Positions 35,384 through 43,799 of a DNA stretch of 64,000 nt are shown here, in pieces. The stretch covers positions 21,926 through 85,925 of the forward strand of contig NZ_CAMFLC010000010.1 of assembly GCF_945957465.1 (NCBI RefSeq), written 5' to 3'. This DNA is from an uncultured Leifsonia sp. (GTDB taxonomy: Bacteria; Actinomycetota; Actinomycetes; Actinomycetales; Microbacteriaceae). Each line of letters starts with the position of its first letter. Position 1 is the first letter of the stretch. Both the position numbers and the translations under genes were made by a program. Below the pieces are notes generated by a model that did no database searches, was not told the DNA's origin, and saw nothing but the letters and a program-made list of their open reading frames with translations.

Positions 35384-37879
35384 ATGGCAGCGGAGGACAC
35401 GGAGACGGTCTCGCTCGACGGGCACCGGCTCACGCTCACGAACCTCGACAAGGTCCTGTACCCCGAGACCGGCACCACCAAGGCGGACGTCATCGGCTAC
35501 TACAACGCGATCGCCGACGTGATGGTGCCGCACACGCGCGACCGGATCGCGACCCGCAAGCGGTGGGTGCACGGTGTCGGGACGCCGGATCATCCCGGCG
35601 AGGTGTTCTTCGAGAAGAACCTCAACGCGGCCTCCACCCCGTCGTGGGTGAAGACGCGCACGATCACGCACAAGACCAGCGCGAACACCTACCCGCTCGT
35701 GAACGACCGGGCGACGCTCGTCTGGCTCGCGCAACTCGCCTCGCTCGAGCTGCACGTTCCGCAGTGGAGGGTCGGACGCGGCGACGCGCGACAGAACCCC
35801 GATCGCCTCGTGCTCGACCTCGATCCGGGCGAGGGCGCGACCCTCCTCGACTGCGCGGAGGTGGCCAGGCTGGCGCGGGCGATCCTGCGCGACATGGGGC
35901 TGGATCCGCTGCCGGTCACCAGCGGGTCGAAAGGCATCCACCTCTACGCGCCCCTGGACGGCTCGCAGACCAGCGACCAGGTCTCCGCCGTCGCGCACGA
36001 GCTGGCGCGGGCACTGGAGGCCGACCACCCCGACCTCGTCGTCAGCGACATGAAGAAGGCGCTGCGCGCGGGCAAGGTGCTGGTCGACTGGAGCCAGAAC
36101 AACGGCAACAAGACGACCATCGCCCCCTACTCGCTGCGCGGCCGGTTCCGGCCGACGGTGGCCGCGCCGCGCACCTGGCGCGAGCTGGCCTCCCCCGACC
36201 TCCGCCACCTCGAGTACACCGAGGTGCTCGATCGGGTGAAGCGCCGCGGCGATCCGCTCGCGTCGCTGTCGGCTGGTCGCGCCGCCGCCGAGCAGACCGA
36301 CCGCCTGACGACCTACCGCTCCAAGCGCGACGCCGAGAAGACCCCCGAGCCGGTGCCCTCGGTGAGCCCCGACGCCGCGGACGGCCGCTCGTTCGTCATC
36401 CAGGAGCACCACGCCGGGCGGCTGCACTGGGACTTCCGGCTCCAGCACGACGGCGTCCTGGTCAGCTGGGCGCTCCCGAAGGGGCCGCCGACCGATCCCA
36501 AGCAGAACCATCTCGCGGTGCACGTGGAGGATCACCCACTGGAGTACGGCACGTTCGCGGGCGATATCCCGCACGGGGAGTACGGGGCCGGCCACGTGGA
36601 CATCTGGGACCACGGCGAGTACGAGCTCGAGAAGTGGCGCGACGACGAGGTCATCGCGACGCTCCACGGCCAGAAGGACGGCGGCCTCGGCGGGGTGCCC
36701 CGGAAGTTCGCCCTGATCGCGACCGCGCAGGGCGGCGACGAGAAGAACTGGCTCATCCACCTCATGAAGGAGACCGGCGAGCACCCGTCCGCTCCGGAGG
36801 GGCCGGCGGCGGAGACGGGCGCGCGGAAGAAGGCCGCGAAGGCGAAGAAGGGCGCACCGAAGACGGCAACGGCGAAGACCCCAACGGCGAAGACGGCGCA
36901 TCGCTCCATCGACAGCCCGCCGATCTCGCCGATGCTCGCCACCCTGGGCTCGCGCCAGGACATCCACGACGAGGCCGAGTGGGCGTTCGAGATGAAATGG
37001 GACGGCATCCGGGCGATCGCCGTGGTACAGGATGGCGCCCTCCGGCTGACGACGCGCAACGGGAACGACGTCACGCGCACCTACCCCGAGCTGGCCGGCC
37101 TCGCCGAACTCGCCGACGGCCACGACCTCGTCGTCGACGGCGAGATCGTGACCCTCACCCGGCAGGGCCGGCCCGACTTCGGCCTGCTGCAGACCCGGAT
37201 GGGGCTCACCCGGCCGGCCGAGGTGGAGGCGGCAGCGAAACGCGCCCCCGCACACTACTTCGTCTTCGACATCCTCGAACTCGACGGCACGGACCTGCGG
37301 CGCGAGCCGTACGACGAGCGCCGCGCCGCCCTGGAGGACGTGCTCACGCCGGCCAAGGACGATCCCGTGCAGGTGCCGCCCGCCTTCGCCGGCGATGTCG
37401 ACCACGCCATCGCCTCCTCGAAGGAGCTCGGCCTCGAAGGCGTGATGGCCAAGCAGCGCGACGGCACCTACGCCACCGGCCGGCGCTCCCGCACCTGGAT
37501 CAAGATCAAGCACCACCTGAGCCAGGAGGTCGTCATCGGCGGCTGGACGCCCGGGAACGGCCGGCGGGCGAACGGCATCGGCGCCCTGCTGCTCGGCATC
37601 CCCGACGGCGACCGGCTGCGCTACGTCGGCAAGGTCGGCACCGGCTTCACCGACGCGATGCTCGACGACCTCGCGGCGAAACTGTCCGCGCACCCGCGCA
37701 AGACCCCGCCACTGGACGGCGTGCCGTCGCTGGACGCGCGCGGAGCGCACTGGGTGCGACCGGAGTACGTCGGCGAGGTCGAATTCGCCGAGTGGACGGG
37801 CACCGACCGCCTGCGGCAGCCGTCGTGGCGCGGTCTGCGGCCCGACAAGTCCGCCGACGAGGTCGTGCGGGAGTCGTAA
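35384..37879 (+). CDS. ligD: Multifunctional NHEJ ATP-dependent DNA ligase LigD (POL-PE-LIG)
   Basis: The 831-residue protein has the mycobacterial domain order. A primase-like polymerase spans residues 1 to about 300 (catalytic LDLDPGEG). A 3'-phosphoesterase lies at about 325-480 (FVIQEHHAGRLHWDFRLQHDG, PHGEYGAG). A Lys/Ala/Thr-rich linker precedes an ATP-dependent ligase from about residue 515, with the adenylated lysine in MKWDGIRA (about residue 539). With Ku it repairs double-strand breaks. Divergent ku and the coupled topIB complete the repair block. Confidence 0.96.
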   Translation: MAAEDTETVSLDGHRLTLTNLDKVLYPETGTTKADVIGYYNAIADVMVPHTRDRIATRKRWVHGVGTPDHPGEVFFEKNLNAASTPSWVKTRTITHKTSANTYPLVNDRATLVWLAQLASLELHVPQWRVGRGDARQNPDRLVLDLDPGEGATLLDCAEVARLARAILRDMGLDPLPVTSGSKGIHLYAPLDGSQTSDQVSAVAHELARALEADHPDLVVSDMKKALRAGKVLVDWSQNNGNKTTIAPYSLRGRFRPTVAAPRTWRELASPDLRHLEYTEVLDRVKRRGDPLASLSAGRAAAEQTDRLTTYRSKRDAEKTPEPVPSVSPDAADGRSFVIQEHHAGRLHWDFRLQHDGVLVSWALPKGPPTDPKQNHLAVHVEDHPLEYGTFAGDIPHGEYGAGHVDIWDHGEYELEKWRDDEVIATLHGQKDGGLGGVPRKFALIATAQGGDEKNWLIHLMKETGEHPSAPEGPAAETGARKKAAKAKKGAPKTATAKTPTAKTAHRSIDSPPISPMLATLGSRQDIHDEAEWAFEMKWDGIRAIAVVQDGALRLTTRNGNDVTRTYPELAGLAELADGHDLVVDGEIVTLTRQGRPDFGLLQTRMGLTRPAEVEAAAKRAPAHYFVFDILELDGTDLRREPYDERRAALEDVLTPAKDDPVQVPPAFAGDVDHAIASSKELGLEGVMAKQRDGTYATGRRSRTWIKIKHHLSQEVVIGGWTPGNGRRANGIGALLLGIPDGDRLRYVGKVGTGFTDAMLDDLAAKLSAHPRKTPPLDGVPSLDARGAHWVRPEYVGEVEFAEWTGTDRLRQPSWRGLRPDKSADEVVRES

Positions 37880-37888
37880 GCGCGGGAC

Positions 37889-39451
37889 TCAGCGTCCGCG
37901 GGGCGAGTAGACCGCCAGAGCTCCGGGGAGGATCCGCAGATCGAGGCCCTCGCCCGGCGTCTCCGTCGACGCCTCGCCGTCGTGCGCGTAGCCCGGGTCC
38001 ACGTGGCCGGCCCGCACCGACAGCGCGTCGCCGGTGAACGCGTCGATGACGGGAGGCCCTTGCAGGAACGGGAGGCGGGCGACGAAGGCATCGGTGCGGC
38101 CGCCGAACGCCAGCGCGACGGCTCCCCGCGTCTTCGGTCGACGGCCCGCCGAGAGGATGCGCACGTCGAGCAGGCCGTCATCCAGCCGCCGGCGCTCGAT
38201 GGGAGCGACCGACACCGGGTAGTACCGGTCCACGCCGACGAAGACCGACCAGATCGACCGGCGGCGGCCGTCGATCTCTACCTCGATCGGGCTGGTGGAG
38301 CGCACCACCCGGATGGCGGCGATGACCGCCGCGACCGGCTTGCCCCAGCGGTCCTCGTACTTCTCGCGCTCGGCGACGAATGCCGGGTAGAGCCCCACCG
38401 ATGCGGTGTTGAGGACGGTTCGGGTCACCGCGTCTCCCCCGCCCGCCGGGAAGCGCAGCTCGGCGACGTCGACGCGGCGGCCCTCGCCCGCCTCGAACGC
38501 AGCGAGCGCGGCCTCCGTGGACGCGATGGCCGCCGCCTTGGCGAAGTGGTTGAACGTGCCGCCCGGCAGCACCAGCAACGGCAGCCCGGCGAGCCGGGCC
38601 TCGTGCGCCATCGCCGAGACCGTGCCGTCGCCGCCGGAGACGCCGAGCACGCGAGGAGGCTCCGTCGAGCCGAGCTGCTCCTGCACGAGCGCGGCGATGT
38701 CGTCGCCCTCCTGCAGCTCGTGCACACGCGCGTCGGGGAGACGCTCCGCCAGCGCCGGACGCGGGTCCGGCCTCCCGAGCCCGGCCCCCGAGCCGGGGTT
38801 GACCACGATGAACGCCCCGGCGCCGCGTGGCAGCACGGGCAGCTCGACGGATTCGGCCGTCGGTGCAGGAGCGGCCGAGCGTCGCGCTACGCTCAGCGCT
38901 CTCGTGGCCGCCTTCAGCACCACTGCCGCACCCGCGCCGATCGCTGCGCCGCCGACCACGTCGGAGAACCAGTGAGCGCCGGTGTGGAGGCGCGAGTAGG
39001 CGACTCCGGCCGCCAGCGGCGCGAGAGCGGCTCCCGCCGACGGCGACTCCGACATGGCGCCGGCGGCGAACGCCACGGCGCTCGCGGTGTGGCCGGACGG
39101 GAACGACGGCGACGTCGGAGAGCGGTCGAGCCGGCGGGAGAGCGGGATGCTGGTCAGCACGGGACGCTGCCCGCCGACCAGCGACTTGCCGACCACATTC
39201 GCCACCAGGCTCGCGAGACCGAGCGACGCCACACCGCGCAGCGCCGCCTTCGGCTTGCCGAGTGCGACGAGCACCGCCGCGGCGGCGAACCAGAGCTTGC
39301 CGTGGTCGGCTGCGCCGCTCAGCAGCCGCCAGAAGGCGTCGACGCTGGAGCCGGTGCGCCGCCGGTCGATGCGCCGGGCCACCGCCTCATCGGCGCGGAC
39401 GACCCGACGCGGGAGCGAGAACCGGGGCGAACGGCGGCGGGACGCAGACAT
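37889..39451 (-). CDS. PAP2 phosphatase / diacylglycerol-kinase-like fusion
   Basis: Residues 1-185 form a membrane PAP2 lipid phosphatase with all three motifs (K89-R96-P97; PSGH 118-121; SR153 to H160). Residues 212-520 form a DAGK-catalytic domain (NPGSG 218-222, GGDGT 273-277). The fusion combines opposing reactions on lipid phosphates and is known in actinobacteria; the substrate is unknown. ATG 39451 is 6 nt after TACGGT. It converges on ligD with only 9 nt between stops. Confidence 0.9.
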   Translation of the reverse strand: MSASRRRSPRFSLPRRVVRADEAVARRIDRRRTGSSVDAFWRLLSGAADHGKLWFAAAAVLVALGKPKAALRGVASLGLASLVANVVGKSLVGGQRPVLTSIPLSRRLDRSPTSPSFPSGHTASAVAFAAGAMSESPSAGAALAPLAAGVAYSRLHTGAHWFSDVVGGAAIGAGAAVVLKAATRALSVARRSAAPAPTAESVELPVLPRGAGAFIVVNPGSGAGLGRPDPRPALAERLPDARVHELQEGDDIAALVQEQLGSTEPPRVLGVSGGDGTVSAMAHEARLAGLPLLVLPGGTFNHFAKAAAIASTEAALAAFEAGEGRRVDVAELRFPAGGGDAVTRTVLNTASVGLYPAFVAEREKYEDRWGKPVAAVIAAIRVVRSTSPIEVEIDGRRRSIWSVFVGVDRYYPVSVAPIERRRLDDGLLDVRILSAGRRPKTRGAVALAFGGRTDAFVARLPFLQGPPVIDAFTGDALSVRAGHVDPGYAHDGEASTETPGEGLDLRILPGALAVYSPRGR

Positions 39452-39457
39452 GCCCTT

Positions 39458-39463
39458 ACCGTA
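39458..39463 (-). promoter_or_regulatory. -10 hexamer TACGGT of a leaderless promoter
   Basis: TACGGT on the minus strand ends 6 nt before ATG 39451. Confidence 0.55.
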
Positions 39464-39497
39464 CCCGCGCCGTGCGGCGCAGACCTCCGTCGGGCGG

Positions 39498-39503
39498 TAG
39501 GAT
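39498..39503 (+). promoter_or_regulatory. -10 hexamer TAGGAT of a leaderless promoter
   Basis: TAGGAT ends 7 nt before GTG 39511. Confidence 0.5.
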
Positions 39504-39510
39504 CGTCGTC

Positions 39511-39957
39511 GTGAGCACGCACACCATCGCCGAGCCCCGCACCGCCCCCGCCGACGAGGTCGTCATCGACGACGAGCACGGCGGCCTCGTCCGCAGCCTG
39601 AGCGCCATCCTGCCGCCGCTGGTGGGCAATGCGCTGGCGACGCTGGTCGTGCTGGCGGGTCTGGTCATCGGCATCATCAGCCTGGTGACGACCTGGACCG
39701 GCAACGCCGACGCGTTCCTCCCGTTCTTCCAGGTGACGGTCGCCGTCACCGTGGTCTCGCTCAACGCGCTCTACGCCCGGCGGACGTTCAGCTACGTGAT
39801 CACGCTGATCGGCGCCATCCTGTGGCTCTGGGTCTCGGTCACACCGTTCGTTCCGTTCTGGCAGGTCGTGCTGCAGGCCGTCACGGTGACCATCATGATC
39901 CTCGGAGTCGTGTTCTCGCTGGCGGCGGTCTCGCTCAGCAAGAAGCCGCGCTTCTGA
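39511..39957 (+). CDS. Small membrane protein, function unknown
   Basis: The 148-residue protein has a short acidic N terminus (VVIDDEHGG) followed by about four hydrophobic helices and a basic end (SLSKKPRF). I do not recognise the family. It starts at GTG 39511 by promoter geometry. Its stop codon overlaps the apparent start of the following MFS gene, so both are probably one transcript. Confidence 0.68.
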   Translation: MSTHTIAEPRTAPADEVVIDDEHGGLVRSLSAILPPLVGNALATLVVLAGLVIGIISLVTTWTGNADAFLPFFQVTVAVTVVSLNALYARRTFSYVITLIGAILWLWVSVTPFVPFWQVVLQAVTVTIMILGVVFSLAAVSLSKKPRF

Positions 39958-41303
39958 GCACCGAGCACACCCCGGGCACCAAGGAGCCCGACGATACGCG
40001 GCTGGCGCACGCGCGGCACTTCGTCGATCTCAGCCCCCTGCGGGAGTCGCCCGCGTTCGCCCGGTTGTGGGCCGGAGGAGCCATCTCCGGCATCGGGGGC
40101 CAGATGACGGTCGTGGCCGTCGGCCTCCACATCTACGACCTCACCCGTTCGACCCTCGCGGTCTCGCTCGTGGCGCTCTTCGCACTCGTTCCGATGATCG
40201 TGTTCGGCTTGTACGGCGGCGTCCTCGCCGACGCGTTCGACCGGCGCACGGTGGCCCTCGTCACCGCGATCGTGGCCTGGGCCTCCACCGCCGGAATCGC
40301 CCTGTTCGCCTGGATGCACGTCCAGGTCGTCTGGCCGCTGTACGTGCTCACCACGATCAACGCGGTCGCGACCGTCATGATCGGAGCGACCCGGCAGGCG
40401 ATCACGCCACGCCTGTTGCCGGCCCGCCTCCTGCCTGCGGCGAGCGCCCTCGGCGGCATCAGCATGGGCGTTATGGTCACCGTCGGCCCGGCACTTGCAG
40501 GCCTTCTGGTCGCGAGCGTCGGGATCCCGTGGACCTACACGGTCGACGTGATCCTGTTCACCGCGGCGTTCCTCGGGATCTTCACGCTGCCATCCATCGT
40601 TCCGGAGGGCGAGCGGCAGAGCGCCGGGCTCTCGTCGGTCCTGCAGGGACTGCGCTTCCTGAAGACCGCACCGAACCTCTCGATGACGTTCGTGCTCGAC
40701 CTCATCGCGATGACCTTCGGTCAGCCGCGGGCGCTCTTCCCCGCCGTCGGGGCGCTGCTGATCGGCGGCGGACCGGTCACGGTCGGCATCCTGACGGCGG
40801 CGGGGGCGGTCGGCACGCTGGTCTCGAGCGTGTTCTCCGGCCGGCTCGGACACGTGCGCTGGCAGGGTCGCGCCGTCGAGCGGGCGATCCTGGTCTACGG
40901 TGCGGCCGTCCTGGGCTTCGGCATCGTGCTGGCCGTCGTCGCGTTCAGCGGTACGGCCGGCGGCGGCGGGTCGTTCGCCGAGGCGAACCTCCCCGCCCTG
41001 ATCGCCGCGACGATCCTGCTCGCGGCCTCGGGTGCGGCGGACAATGTGAGCTCGATCTTCCGCATGACCATCCTGCAGGCGTCGGCGCCCGACGTGATGC
41101 GCGGCCGCCTCCAGGGTGTGTTCACCGTCGTCGTCACGGGAGGCCCGCGGCTCGGCGACCTCTACATCGGCGTGCTGGCGCTCACCGGTGCGCTCTGGTT
41201 CCCGCCGCTGCTGGGCGGACTCCTGATCGTGGTGCTGGTCGCCACGGTCGTGCGCGTCCAACGCGGCTTCCGTCGCTACGACGCGCTCGCGCCCACCCCC
41301 TGA
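39954..41303 (+). CDS. MFS exporter (EntS-like), apparent CTG start
   Basis: The twelve-helix MFS protein has the exporter-type loop GGVLADAFDRRTVALV and SGIGGQMTVVAVGLHIYDLT at helix 1, like the EntS/MFS_3 group. The substrate is unknown. No ATG or GTG lies in frame between the previous gene's coding region and helix 1. The most economical start is CTG 39954, overlapping the upstream TGA (CTGA). An in-frame GTG at 39822 would require a 136-nt overlap. A long nested hairpin follows. Confidence 0.75.
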   Translation: MSTEHTPGTKEPDDTRLAHARHFVDLSPLRESPAFARLWAGGAISGIGGQMTVVAVGLHIYDLTRSTLAVSLVALFALVPMIVFGLYGGVLADAFDRRTVALVTAIVAWASTAGIALFAWMHVQVVWPLYVLTTINAVATVMIGATRQAITPRLLPARLLPAASALGGISMGVMVTVGPALAGLLVASVGIPWTYTVDVILFTAAFLGIFTLPSIVPEGERQSAGLSSVLQGLRFLKTAPNLSMTFVLDLIAMTFGQPRALFPAVGALLIGGGPVTVGILTAAGAVGTLVSSVFSGRLGHVRWQGRAVERAILVYGAAVLGFGIVLAVVAFSGTAGGGGSFAEANLPALIAATILLAASGAADNVSSIFRMTILQASAPDVMRGRLQGVFTVVVTGGPRLGDLYIGVLALTGALWFPPLLGGLLIVVLVATVVRVQRGFRRYDALAPTP

Positions 41304-41315
41304 GGGGCGACCGAG

Positions 41316-41386
41316 GGGCGGCCGAGGGGCGCCGAAACGCCCCTAAAACCGCGGTTTGAGGGCGTTTGCACGCCCCTCGGCCGCCC
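41316..41386. terminator. Long nested bidirectional hairpin
   Basis: The outer 16-bp arms (41316-41331 and 41371-41386) pair perfectly. The inner arms AAACGCCC (41335-41342) and GGGCGTTT (41360-41367) also pair. The core 41343-41359 is a near-palindrome around ACCGCGGT. It lies between convergent genes. Confidence 0.8.
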
Positions 41387-41387
41387 T

Positions 41388-42023
41388 TCAGCGGGTGCGG
41401 ATGCGGCGCGCGAGCCGCGGGTAGTCGATGACGATGCCATCCTCGTCGACGCCGAGGTCGGCGGTGAAGCCGCTGCCGACGCTCCGATAGCGCACGATGG
41501 CGCGCCCGGCCTCCGGATCGAACGGATGCTCGGCGCTGTACGCCTGCCGGCTCGCGACGACCTCCAGCGACGGCAGGTCCACCCACGCCATCGTCAGCTC
41601 GGTCTCCTCCAGCCCCTCCAAAGCGCCCAGCCGCAGGATCGGCATGGTGTTCGTGACCGGGCACAGGGCCAGATCGCAGTCCAGTGCGCCATCGAGGTCC
41701 GACGGCTTCGCGACGCCGGGCTCCGCCATCGGCGCGTCGTGGTAACGGGTCTCGCCGTGCGCGTAGGACTCGCTGGTCCAGCGTCCGTGCGCGTCTCGGT
41801 GCAGCACCAGCCATCGCGTGAAGCCCCGCCCGGCCACTGAGATCGAGAGGCGCTCCGTCACCCAGCCGGAGGTGGTCTCGAGCTCCCAGCTCACGACGTA
41901 ATCGGTCGTGCGCGATGTGCCGAGAGCGTCCAGCCGGTCGGGTGCGAGCGTGACGACCGCCGCTTCCAACCGCTCCGGGTCCTCGTCGCCGACCCACTCC
42001 ACATGCCGCACCGCACCGCGCAT
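41388..42023 (-). CDS. Putative glycolipid-binding domain protein (PF06475-like)
   Basis: The 211-residue cytoplasmic beta-rich protein matches the glycolipid-binding family (DUF1089). Features include SWELETTSGWVTERLSISV, then W-x-S-E-S and DCDLALCPVTNTMPILRL. A lipid or glycolipid ligand is inferred from the family; no enzyme motif is seen. ATG 42023 has GGAGG 7 nt upstream. It is divergent from the DUF1772 gene. Confidence 0.82.
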   Translation of the reverse strand: MRGAVRHVEWVGDEDPERLEAAVVTLAPDRLDALGTSRTTDYVVSWELETTSGWVTERLSISVAGRGFTRWLVLHRDAHGRWTSESYAHGETRYHDAPMAEPGVAKPSDLDGALDCDLALCPVTNTMPILRLGALEGLEETELTMAWVDLPSLEVVASRQAYSAEHPFDPEAGRAIVRYRSVGSGFTADLGVDEDGIVIDYPRLARRIRTR

Positions 42024-42074
42024 CGCTTACGCCTCCGTCCACTGGAGCGGCGTGACTCCGCCCGAGCAGCACGA

Positions 42075-42080
42075 TACGCT
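42075..42080 (+). promoter_or_regulatory. -10 hexamer TACGCT of a leaderless promoter
   Basis: TACGCT ends 6 nt before ATG 42087. Confidence 0.55.
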
Positions 42081-42086
42081 CACGCC

Positions 42087-42563
42087 ATGCAGACAGCGAC
42101 AGCGATCTGGATCATCCTGGCCGCTCTCAGCACCGCGGTCGTCGGCGGCGTCTACCTCGGCTTCAGCGTGCTGGTCATGCCGGCCCTCGACGGCGACGCA
42201 CGGCCGACCGGCGTCATGAAGCGCATCAACGCACTCGCACCCCGGTCGCCGTTCATGCTGGCGTTCACCGTGTCTGCGCTCAGCTGCGGGACGAGCATCG
42301 TCCTGGTGCTGCTGGACCTGATCACGGGTGCCGTAGCCGCGTGGGCGGCGGTGATCGGCGTGGCCGGCGCGGTGCTCGGTCTCGCCGGGTTCGTCATCAC
42401 CGCCGCGATCAACGTGCCGCTCAACAACCGCCTGGCGGAGGCCGCAGCGAACGACGAGGCGGCGTTCGCGGCGTTCCAGAGGCCGTGGCGCCGGGCCAAC
42501 AGCACCCGGGGCGCCGCATCGCTCGCGGGCGCGGCCGCCCTGCTGACCTCGCTGCTGAGCTGA
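42087..42563 (+). CDS. DUF1772 membrane protein
   Basis: The 158-residue protein has four hydrophobic segments and the DUF1772 pattern: GFSVLVMPAL after helix 1, then NVPLNNRLAEA and the RPWRRANSTRG stretch before the last helix. Members include anthrone-oxygenase-like proteins; the local function is unknown. Translation appears leaderless from ATG 42087. Confidence 0.8.
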   Translation: MQTATAIWIILAALSTAVVGGVYLGFSVLVMPALDGDARPTGVMKRINALAPRSPFMLAFTVSALSCGTSIVLVLLDLITGAVAAWAAVIGVAGAVLGLAGFVITAAINVPLNNRLAEAAANDEAAFAAFQRPWRRANSTRGAASLAGAAALLTSLLS

Positions 42564-42578
42564 CGGCGGTCGCGCCGC

Positions 42579-43748
42579 TCAGGCGGCGATGGTCCGCGCA
42601 GGCAGAGGCATCGGCGCCGCGGGCCCGTCGTACCGCGACGACGGGCGCAGGATCTTGCCGTCGGCGGCCTGCTCCACGATGTGCGCCGTCCAGCCGACGA
42701 CGCGGGCCACGGCGAACGTCGGTGTGAACAACGAGCGCGGGATGCCGCACAGCTCCATGACGACTCCGGCGTAGAACTCGACGTTGGTGTGCAATCCGCG
42801 GCCGGGCTTCAACTCGGCCAGCAGCTGTTGCACGCGCGCCTCCACCTGGACTGCGAAGGCCACCCGGTCGCCGCCGAACCCCTGCGCGACGTCGCGGAGC
42901 ATCCGCGACCGCGGGTCCTCCGTGCGGTAGACGGCGTGGCCGAAGCCCATCACGCGACCGCCCGAGCGCACTGTCTCGGTGATCCATTCGTCGATTCGAT
43001 CCGGGGTGCCGATGGCGTCGAGCGTGTCGAGCGCGCGGCTCGGCGCTCCGCCGTGCAGCGGCCCGGACAGCGCTCCGAGCGCGCCGTCGACGGCCGCGGC
43101 GACGTCGGCGCCGGTGGAAGCGATGACGCGCGCCGTGAACGTGGAGGCGTTGAAGCCGTGGTCGATGGCCGCGGTGAGATATGCGCTCAGAGCGTGCTCG
43201 TGCGCGGCGTCCGGAACCCGGCCGGTGACCAGGCGCAGGTAGTCGGCCACGTGGCCGAGGTCGTCGCGGGCCTCCGGAGGAACGGCTCCCGTCGCGTACG
43301 CGTGCAGCGCCGCCACGAGCGCCGGCGTGACGGCGGCGACCCGGATCGCGTCCCCGATGCGCGCGTCGTCGTCCTCGTCGTAGACGGGTCGTATCCCGTC
43401 GTGCGCGGCGACGGCGGCGAGCGCCATGCGGAGGCCGGCGAGTGCGTCGCCTGCCGCGGTGAGCCGCGCGATCGACGGGAGCAGCTCGGCGACCTCGGCG
43501 GGGATGCGCCGCGCGGCGGCGATGCGCGCGCGGAACGCTGCGAGCTGGTCGGGCGTCGGGAGGTCCCCGAACAGCAGCAGGTACCAGGCGTCCTCGAACG
43601 TGCGTTCGCGGGCGAGATCGATCGCCGAGTACTGCCGGTAGTGGTAGAACCCCTCCTGCCCTCGGACGTCGCCCAGTGCAGTGTGCGCGGCGACGACGTT
43701 CGTCAGCCCACGCGGGACGTCGATCAGGGTGTCGTTCATGCGGTCCAT
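42579..43748 (-). CDS. Citrate synthase family protein
   Basis: The enzyme is expected to condense acetyl-CoA (or propionyl-CoA) with oxaloacetate. It is 389 residues from ATG 43748. Conserved sites are YRQYSAIDLA, GPLHGGAP (first His) and MGFGHAVYRTEDPRSR (second His). The usual catalytic Asp motif NVDF reads NVEFYAG, a Glu for Asp change. ATG 43748 is supported by a strong promoter 6 nt upstream; ATG 43739 is an alternative. It is divergent from an HTH-containing homologue, a pairing also seen in Streptomyces. Confidence 0.82.
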   Translation of the reverse strand: MDRMNDTLIDVPRGLTNVVAAHTALGDVRGQEGFYHYRQYSAIDLARERTFEDAWYLLLFGDLPTPDQLAAFRARIAAARRIPAEVAELLPSIARLTAAGDALAGLRMALAAVAAHDGIRPVYDEDDDARIGDAIRVAAVTPALVAALHAYATGAVPPEARDDLGHVADYLRLVTGRVPDAAHEHALSAYLTAAIDHGFNASTFTARVIASTGADVAAAVDGALGALSGPLHGGAPSRALDTLDAIGTPDRIDEWITETVRSGGRVMGFGHAVYRTEDPRSRMLRDVAQGFGGDRVAFAVQVEARVQQLLAELKPGRGLHTNVEFYAGVVMELCGIPRSLFTPTFAVARVVGWTAHIVEQAADGKILRPSSRYDGPAAPMPLPARTIAA

Positions 43749-43754
43749 GGCAGT

Positions 43755-43783
43755 AGTGTGAACGTGGATTCTTCGAACGTCAA
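43755..43783 (-). promoter_or_regulatory. Leaderless promoter of the minus-strand citrate synthase
   Basis: On the minus strand, TTGACG (43778-43783), a 17-bp spacer and CACACT (43755-43760) lead to ATG 43748 after 6 nt. Confidence 0.65.
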
Positions 43784-43785
43784 TG

Positions 43786-43798
43786 TTGATCGGATCAA
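43786..43798. promoter_or_regulatory. Palindrome TTGATC-G-GATCAA between divergent citrate synthases
   Basis: This perfect 6-bp-arm palindrome abuts the -35 of the minus-strand gene and ends just before ATG 43800. It is a candidate operator for the HTH domain encoded next door (inference). Confidence 0.5.
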
Positions 43799-43799
43799 T

